A stretch of DNA of 64,000 nucleotides from Streptacidiphilus rugosus AM-16 (lineage in GTDB: Bacteria; Actinomycetota; Actinomycetes; Streptomycetales; Streptomycetaceae): assembly GCF_000744655.1 (NCBI RefSeq), contig NZ_JQMJ01000004.1:3410001-3474000 (forward strand). The letters run 5' to 3'. The notes beneath the pieces were generated by a model. That model was not told where the DNA came from, made no database searches, and worked only from the letters and a program-made list of their open reading frames with translations. Shown here piece by piece: positions 60,169 to 64,000 of the stretch (positions within the stretch are counted from its first letter, which is position 1; each line of letters begins with the position of its first letter). Both the position numbers and the translations under genes were made by a program.

Positions 60169-61397
60169 TGCGAACCGACATCCTGGTGATCGGCGCAGGC
60201 GCGGCCGGTCTCGCCTGTGCCCGGCGGCTGCACGACGAGGGTCTTGCGGTGGTCGTCCACGAGGCGCGCCCGCGGCTGGGCGGACGGATCCACAGCCATC
60301 ACCCCGCCGACGGAGGCCCGCCACTGGAGCTCGGCGCCCAGGTGGTGCACGGCGACCGCAATCCGGCGCACGCCCTGGTCGGCGCCGCCCGCATGCGCGC
60401 CCTGCCCCGCGACGTGACCGCCCGCATCGTCCAGGACGGCGTCGAGCAGGGCATGTCCGCGCTGGCGCGGGGCCGCCGCGCGCCGTGGCTGGTCGAGGCC
60501 CAGCTGCACGCCGCTCCGGGACCGTCAGGGCTCTCCGTCGCGGGCTGGCTCGGTGGACGCGGCTTGTCCGGGGCCGAGTCGGGCGCCGCGGCCGAATGGT
60601 TCCGGCAGAACTGGGCGGTCGACCCGGACCTGCTCAGCGCGCCAGGAGTGGCCGCCGCCCAGCGCGGCGACCTGGCCGGGTCGGGGGAGTTCACGATCGA
60701 CGGCGGTCTGGGCACGCTTCCCGCGCTGCTCGCCGAGGGGCTGGACGTGCGGCTGGGCAGCCCGGTGCGCCGGCTGGACCACGGCCCCGGCCGGGTGACC
60801 GCCCATACCGACGAGGGAAGGGTGACGGCGGTCGCGGCCGTGGTGACGGTGCCGCCGCCGGTGGTCGTCTCCGGGGCGCTGTCCCTGACCGACCTGCCCG
60901 CCGCCAAACGGGCGGCCGCCGCCGGACTGCCGCTCGGCGACGCCTGCTGTGCGGTGGTGACGCTGGACCGGCCCGCGCCGGCCTCCGCCGTCACGCTGGA
61001 CCTGGACGGCCGCACCGGCTTCCTCCGCGCGACCGAGGGACGCCCCGAGGTGCTGGTCGTGGCGAAGGCGGGGGCCGCCGCCTCGGTCCGGGCCGCGCTG
61101 CGCGATCCGGAGGAGTTGTCGGGGCTGCTGCGCGTCGCCGTGCCGTGGACCGCGGGCGCCCGGATCGTCGAGGTGACCGCGGCCGACTGGGGCGCCGATC
61201 CGCTGAGCGGCGGCGGCTTCACCGCCCCGCTGGTCGGCGCCGAGGGCGCCGCCCGCACCTGGGCCGAACCGGTGGCCGACACGCTCTTCTTCGCCGGGGA
61301 GGCGACCTGGTGCGGCAGTGGACTTCCATGGATGCAGAGCGCTCTCGCCAGCGGTGTGACGGCGGCGGAGCAGGCGCTGAAGGCGGTGCGCAGATGA
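60168..61397 (+). CDS. Flavin-dependent amine oxidase/protoporphyrinogen oxidase-like protein
   Basis: A 409-residue flavoprotein with an N-terminal Rossmann GxGxxG (VIGAGAAGLACARRL), HEARPRLGGRIHSH and a C-terminal FAGEATWCGSGLPWMQSAL segment. This is the fold of monoamine oxidase and protoporphyrinogen oxidase relatives. Because no SagB-type azoline dehydrogenase is visible in the cluster, it is a candidate for oxidising azolines to azoles, or an amine at the peptide terminus. Coupled to its neighbours on both sides. Confidence 0.85.
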   Translation: MRTDILVIGAGAAGLACARRLHDEGLAVVVHEARPRLGGRIHSHHPADGGPPLELGAQVVHGDRNPAHALVGAARMRALPRDVTARIVQDGVEQGMSALARGRRAPWLVEAQLHAAPGPSGLSVAGWLGGRGLSGAESGAAAEWFRQNWAVDPDLLSAPGVAAAQRGDLAGSGEFTIDGGLGTLPALLAEGLDVRLGSPVRRLDHGPGRVTAHTDEGRVTAVAAVVTVPPPVVVSGALSLTDLPAAKRAAAAGLPLGDACCAVVTLDRPAPASAVTLDLDGRTGFLRATEGRPEVLVVAKAGAAASVRAALRDPEELSGLLRVAVPWTAGARIVEVTAADWGADPLSGGGFTAPLVGAEGAARTWAEPVADTLFFAGEATWCGSGLPWMQSALASGVTAAEQALKAVRR

Positions 61398-62356
61398 CCC
61401 CGACGACCCCGACGACCCCGCACAGCGGCTGGTACCTGCTGGCCTTCCGCTCGGAACTGCCGGTGGAGCCCTCGCCGTTGGCGATCGGCGACCGGCAGCT
61501 GGTGGCGCTGCGCGAGGGCGAGCGGGTGCGCGTCTTCGACGCCGCCTGCCCGCACCGCGGCGCGCATCTGGGCTACGGCGGCCGCCGCGAGTCCGACTGC
61601 CTGGTCTGCCCCTTCCACGGCCGCCGGATCGCGCTCGGCGACAGCTCACGGGCCTGGTCGGTCGCGGAGTACCCGGTGCTGCTCTGGGGCGACGCCGTCT
61701 TCGCCAGGCTCTCGGACGATCCCGCGGGCGACCGGGGCTTCGAACGGGCCGTCAAGGAGTACGCCGACGACTACCCGCTCGTCCCCGCGGTCTCCCTCCC
61801 GGTCGCCGTGGACGCCGCCTACGTGGTGGAGAACGCCTTCGACGCGGACCACTTCAAGGCCGTGCACAAGGTGCCCGGCGTGCGCGGCATGACGGCGGGC
61901 CCCGGCCCGAGCGGGGAACTGACGGTCGAGGGCGAGTTCCTGATGCAGACGTCCCCCTGGCAGGACGAGCGGCGCAAGGAGGAGGTGCGCTGGCAGGCCA
62001 TCCGCACCAACACCGTCCGCTGGGACTACCGTCCGCGGTTCCTGGCCCGTGCCTACAGCCCCGGCGTGGTGGTGACCGAGTTCGGCCCCGAGAACGACGT
62101 GCAGGTGATCGTGACGGGAGCTGTGCCCACCGCCGGAGGCTGCACGGCCAGGGTGGCCGTCGCCGTCAGGGAGAACCAGCACGGCGCGCTGCCGGTCCTG
62201 ATCGAGGGCAGCCGCAAGGCGCTGGCCGAGGACAAGGTCGTCTGGGAACACCTGGTGCCCGGCGCGCCGGAACGGCTGGACGGCCGGGACGCGCCGGTCG
62301 TCGCCTTCCGCGACTTCTGCGCGGACTTCCCCGCGGCGCCGGAGGCCTTCCGGTGA
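61394..62356 (+). CDS. Rieske [2Fe-2S] non-haem oxygenase-like protein
   Basis: A 320-residue protein; ATG 61394 overlaps the previous stop. The Rieske site is C52-P-H54 and C72-P-F-H75 (CPHRGAHLGYGG, VCPFHGRR). The C-terminal catalytic domain contains ENAFDADHFKAVHKVPG, supplying the D-x-x-H-x4-H iron site of Rieske oxygenases. It would hydroxylate or demethylate the product. A ferredoxin reductase is not seen in the window. Confidence 0.9.
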   Translation: MTPTTPTTPHSGWYLLAFRSELPVEPSPLAIGDRQLVALREGERVRVFDAACPHRGAHLGYGGRRESDCLVCPFHGRRIALGDSSRAWSVAEYPVLLWGDAVFARLSDDPAGDRGFERAVKEYADDYPLVPAVSLPVAVDAAYVVENAFDADHFKAVHKVPGVRGMTAGPGPSGELTVEGEFLMQTSPWQDERRKEEVRWQAIRTNTVRWDYRPRFLARAYSPGVVVTEFGPENDVQVIVTGAVPTAGGCTARVAVAVRENQHGALPVLIEGSRKALAEDKVVWEHLVPGAPERLDGRDAPVVAFRDFCADFPAAPEAFR

Positions 62357-63129
62357 CCGCGCACGGCCTGCACCTCACCGAGACGGGCACCGGCCCCGCC
62401 GTGCTCTGGGTGCACGGCTACACCATGGACTCCTCGCTCTGGCGACCGCTGTGGGAGCTGCTGCCCGGCTGGCGGCACATCGGTGTCGACCTGCCGGGAC
62501 ACGGTCGGTCCGAGCCGTTCCCACCCGGCCTGACCCTGCCGCAGGTGGCGGACCGGCTGGCCCTGGTCGCGACGGAGACCGGAGCACGGCGGGTGGTCGG
62601 CCTCTCCTTCGGCTCCACCAGCGCGCTCCAACTCGCGATCCAGCGACCGGAGCTGGTCCAACGGCTGGTGGCGGCCGCCCCCACCCTGGCGGGGACCGCC
62701 AACGAGCCCGCCGCCAAGCGGCGTTACCAGCAGCTGACCATGCTGCACCGGCTGACCGGCCCCGGCGAGCAGCTGACCGACCTGTGGATGCAGTCGCCCC
62801 CCGACATCTTCCGTGGCACCGAGCGCCACCCCGAGCTGCGCCGTCGGGTCCGCGAGACGGTGCTTCGGCACCGCTGGACCGAACTGGCCGACGGCTCCAT
62901 GGACACCCTCACCGCCCATCGGCACACCACGGCCGACCTGCGGCTGATCAGCGCCGCGACGCTCGCCGTGGTCGGCGCCGAGGACATGCCCGCCTTCACC
63001 GCCAACGCCGAACTGCTCAGGGACACCGTCCCCGACTGCCGGATGCTGACGGTGCCCGACTCCGGCCATCTTCCCCTGCTGGAACGGCCGGAGACGGTGG
63101 CCGACGCCCTCGCCGAACACCTGCGTTGA
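62353..63129 (+). CDS. Alpha/beta hydrolase
   Basis: A 258-residue hydrolase from GTG 62353 overlapping the Rieske stop. Catalytic triad: Ser85 in GLSFGS, Asp211 in VVGAEDMPAF and His239 in DSGHLPLLERPE. It begins with VLWVHGYTMDSSLWRPL (oxyanion hole). Could act as an esterase, a lactonase or in peptide release. Confidence 0.9.
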   Translation: MTAHGLHLTETGTGPAVLWVHGYTMDSSLWRPLWELLPGWRHIGVDLPGHGRSEPFPPGLTLPQVADRLALVATETGARRVVGLSFGSTSALQLAIQRPELVQRLVAAAPTLAGTANEPAAKRRYQQLTMLHRLTGPGEQLTDLWMQSPPDIFRGTERHPELRRRVRETVLRHRWTELADGSMDTLTAHRHTTADLRLISAATLAVVGAEDMPAFTANAELLRDTVPDCRMLTVPDSGHLPLLERPETVADALAEHLR

Positions 63130-63170
63130 CCCGACGAACGCGTTGACCCGACGAAACGGAGAGAATGTCG

Positions 63171-64000
63171 ATGTCCCCCAGAGTCCTGGTCGTAGGCGGC
63201 GGCCCCGCCGGCTCGACCGCTGCCGCGCTGCTCGCCCGCGAGGGGCTGGAGGTCCAGCTGCTGGAGCGCGCCCACTTCCCGCGCTACCACGTCGGCGAGT
63301 CCATCTCCCCCTCCTGCCGGGCCATCATGGAGTTCTCCGGCGTCCACGAGAAGGTCGCCGCCCGCGGCTACACGGTCAAGCGGGGCGTGCTGCTGCGCTG
63401 GGGGGCCGAGCAGGACTGGGCGGTGAACTGGCAGGAGATGTTCGGTGAGGACATCCGTTCCTGGCAGGTCGACCGTGCCGACTTCGACAAGGTGCTGCTG
63501 GACCACGCCGCCGAGCTGGGCGCGCAGGTGCGGCAGGGCGCCCAGGTCCGCGCGATCCGCTTCGAGGGCGAGCGCGCGGTGGCGGCGGAGTGGACCTCCG
63601 ACCAGGACCCGGGGCGGACCCGGACGACGGAGTTCGACTTCCTGGTGGACGCCTCCGGCCGGGCGGGCCTGCTCTCCACCCGGTACCTGCACAACCGGCA
63701 CTCCCACGAGGTCTTCCGCAACGTCGCCATCTGGGCCTACTACCAGGGCGGTTCGCTGCTCCCCGGGACGCCGTCGGGCGGGATCGACGTGATCTCCTCG
63801 CCCGAGGGCTGGTACTGGGTCATCCCGCTGGCCGAGGGCCAGTACAGCGTCGGCTTCGTGACCCACCAGGACCGCTTCCTGCAGCGGCGTCCGGAGTTCG
63901 CCTCGCTCGAGGAGATGTTCCACGCGCTGGTCGACGAGAGCGAGACGGTGCGCGGACTGGTCGCGGACGGCGAGTTCCAGGGTCCGGTCCGGGTCGAGCA
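63171..64000 (+). CDS. Flavin-dependent halogenase-like monooxygenase, partial
   Basis: The gene runs off the right edge; 276 residues are visible. Start ATG 63171 with GGAGA; another ATG lies two codons upstream. N-terminal FAD motif VVGGGPAGSTAAALLAREG, then HVGESISPS, Y-T-V-K70-R-G (compare the FxxKxG box of phenol/pyrrole halogenases), DASGRAGLLS and the halogenase motif GWYWVIP at 213-219. These favour a flavin-dependent halogenase over a geranylgeranyl reductase. A chlorinated or brominated aromatic, or a related oxidative step, would be expected. The C-terminus is needed to confirm. Confidence 0.82.
   Translation, partial: MSPRVLVVGGGPAGSTAAALLAREGLEVQLLERAHFPRYHVGESISPSCRAIMEFSGVHEKVAARGYTVKRGVLLRWGAEQDWAVNWQEMFGEDIRSWQVDRADFDKVLLDHAAELGAQVRQGAQVRAIRFEGERAVAAEWTSDQDPGRTRTTEFDFLVDASGRAGLLSTRYLHNRHSHEVFRNVAIWAYYQGGSLLPGTPSGGIDVISSPEGWYWVIPLAEGQYSVGFVTHQDRFLQRRPEFASLEEMFHALVDESETVRGLVADGEFQGPVRVE

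Noticed and set aside
63126..63155. Direct repeat TTGACCCGACGAA before the halogenase-like gene
   Set aside because: Only 13 bases, two copies, likely a small local duplication without functional signs.
63171..64000. Geranylgeranyl reductase-type assignment for the last gene
   Set aside because: The GWYWVIP box and the YTVKRG segment favour a flavin-dependent halogenase, though the missing C-terminus leaves some doubt.

Overview
The window is high-GC DNA from an actinomycete, most likely family Streptomycetaceae. Third-position G/C is very strong, many starts are GTG, and the ribosomal block order tRNA-Trp, secE, nusG, rplK, rplA, lipoprotein, rplJ, rplL, rpoB, rpoC, rpsL, rpsG, fusA, tuf is the streptomycete one. 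NarL-type, SARP, TetR and PadR regulators and a RiPP cluster fit the same picture. I cannot fix the genus from sequence alone.

Layout. 1-1106: N-terminal part of a secreted S53 protease (minus). 1453-5792: the tuf, fusA, rpsG, rpsL block (minus). 6119-8227: two membrane-associated DUF genes (minus). 8464-16971: a plus-strand accessory island inside the core rpoC/rpsL interval. It holds a DUF2786 protein, a Crp/Fnr-type regulator, a class III nucleotide cyclase, an NLR-like protein with a broken P-loop, an SPFH-like protein, a Pycsar-effector-like membrane protein and an M48 metalloprotease. 17047-31866: rpoC, rpoB, rplL, rplJ, an LppX-like lipoprotein, rplA, rplK, an extra gene, nusG, secE and tRNA-Trp. 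32079-44812: housekeeping and small accessory genes (aspartate aminotransferase, adenosine deaminase-like, murB, TetR/MFS pair, two MaoC-fold dehydratases, rpmG, tRNA-Met, tRNA-Thr, amidohydrolase, GNAT, PadR pair, response regulator). 44805-64000: a sensor kinase and then a thiazole/oxazole-modified peptide (TOMM) cluster that runs off the right edge.

The two most interesting systems are these. (1) The island at 9946-16971 looks like a Pycsar-type cyclic-nucleotide defence operon with unusual extras. The cyclase keeps both metal aspartates and the catalytic Asn/Arg pair, and a PycTM-like effector lies four genes downstream. The C-terminus of the cyclase and the N-terminus of the adjacent NLR-like protein share a 95-bp segment identical at every base. 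It encodes a Gly-rich motif that resembles signalling-amyloid motifs, so cyclase and sensor could be coupled by homotypic assembly. (2) The RiPP cluster has a fused leader-binding/YcaO cyclodehydratase and an NHLP-type precursor whose predicted core is TSCCCPCSCCT. Around these are two P450s, a methyltransferase, a carbamoyltransferase, a Rieske protein, a flavin amine-oxidase-like protein, an alpha/beta hydrolase, a flavin-dependent halogenase-like enzyme, an ABC exporter and a SARP activator. No SagB-type azoline dehydrogenase is visible. A cluster of six ATACGTAT-like sites sits between the divergent P450 and precursor genes.

All family assignments come from reading motifs by eye. No database search was run.
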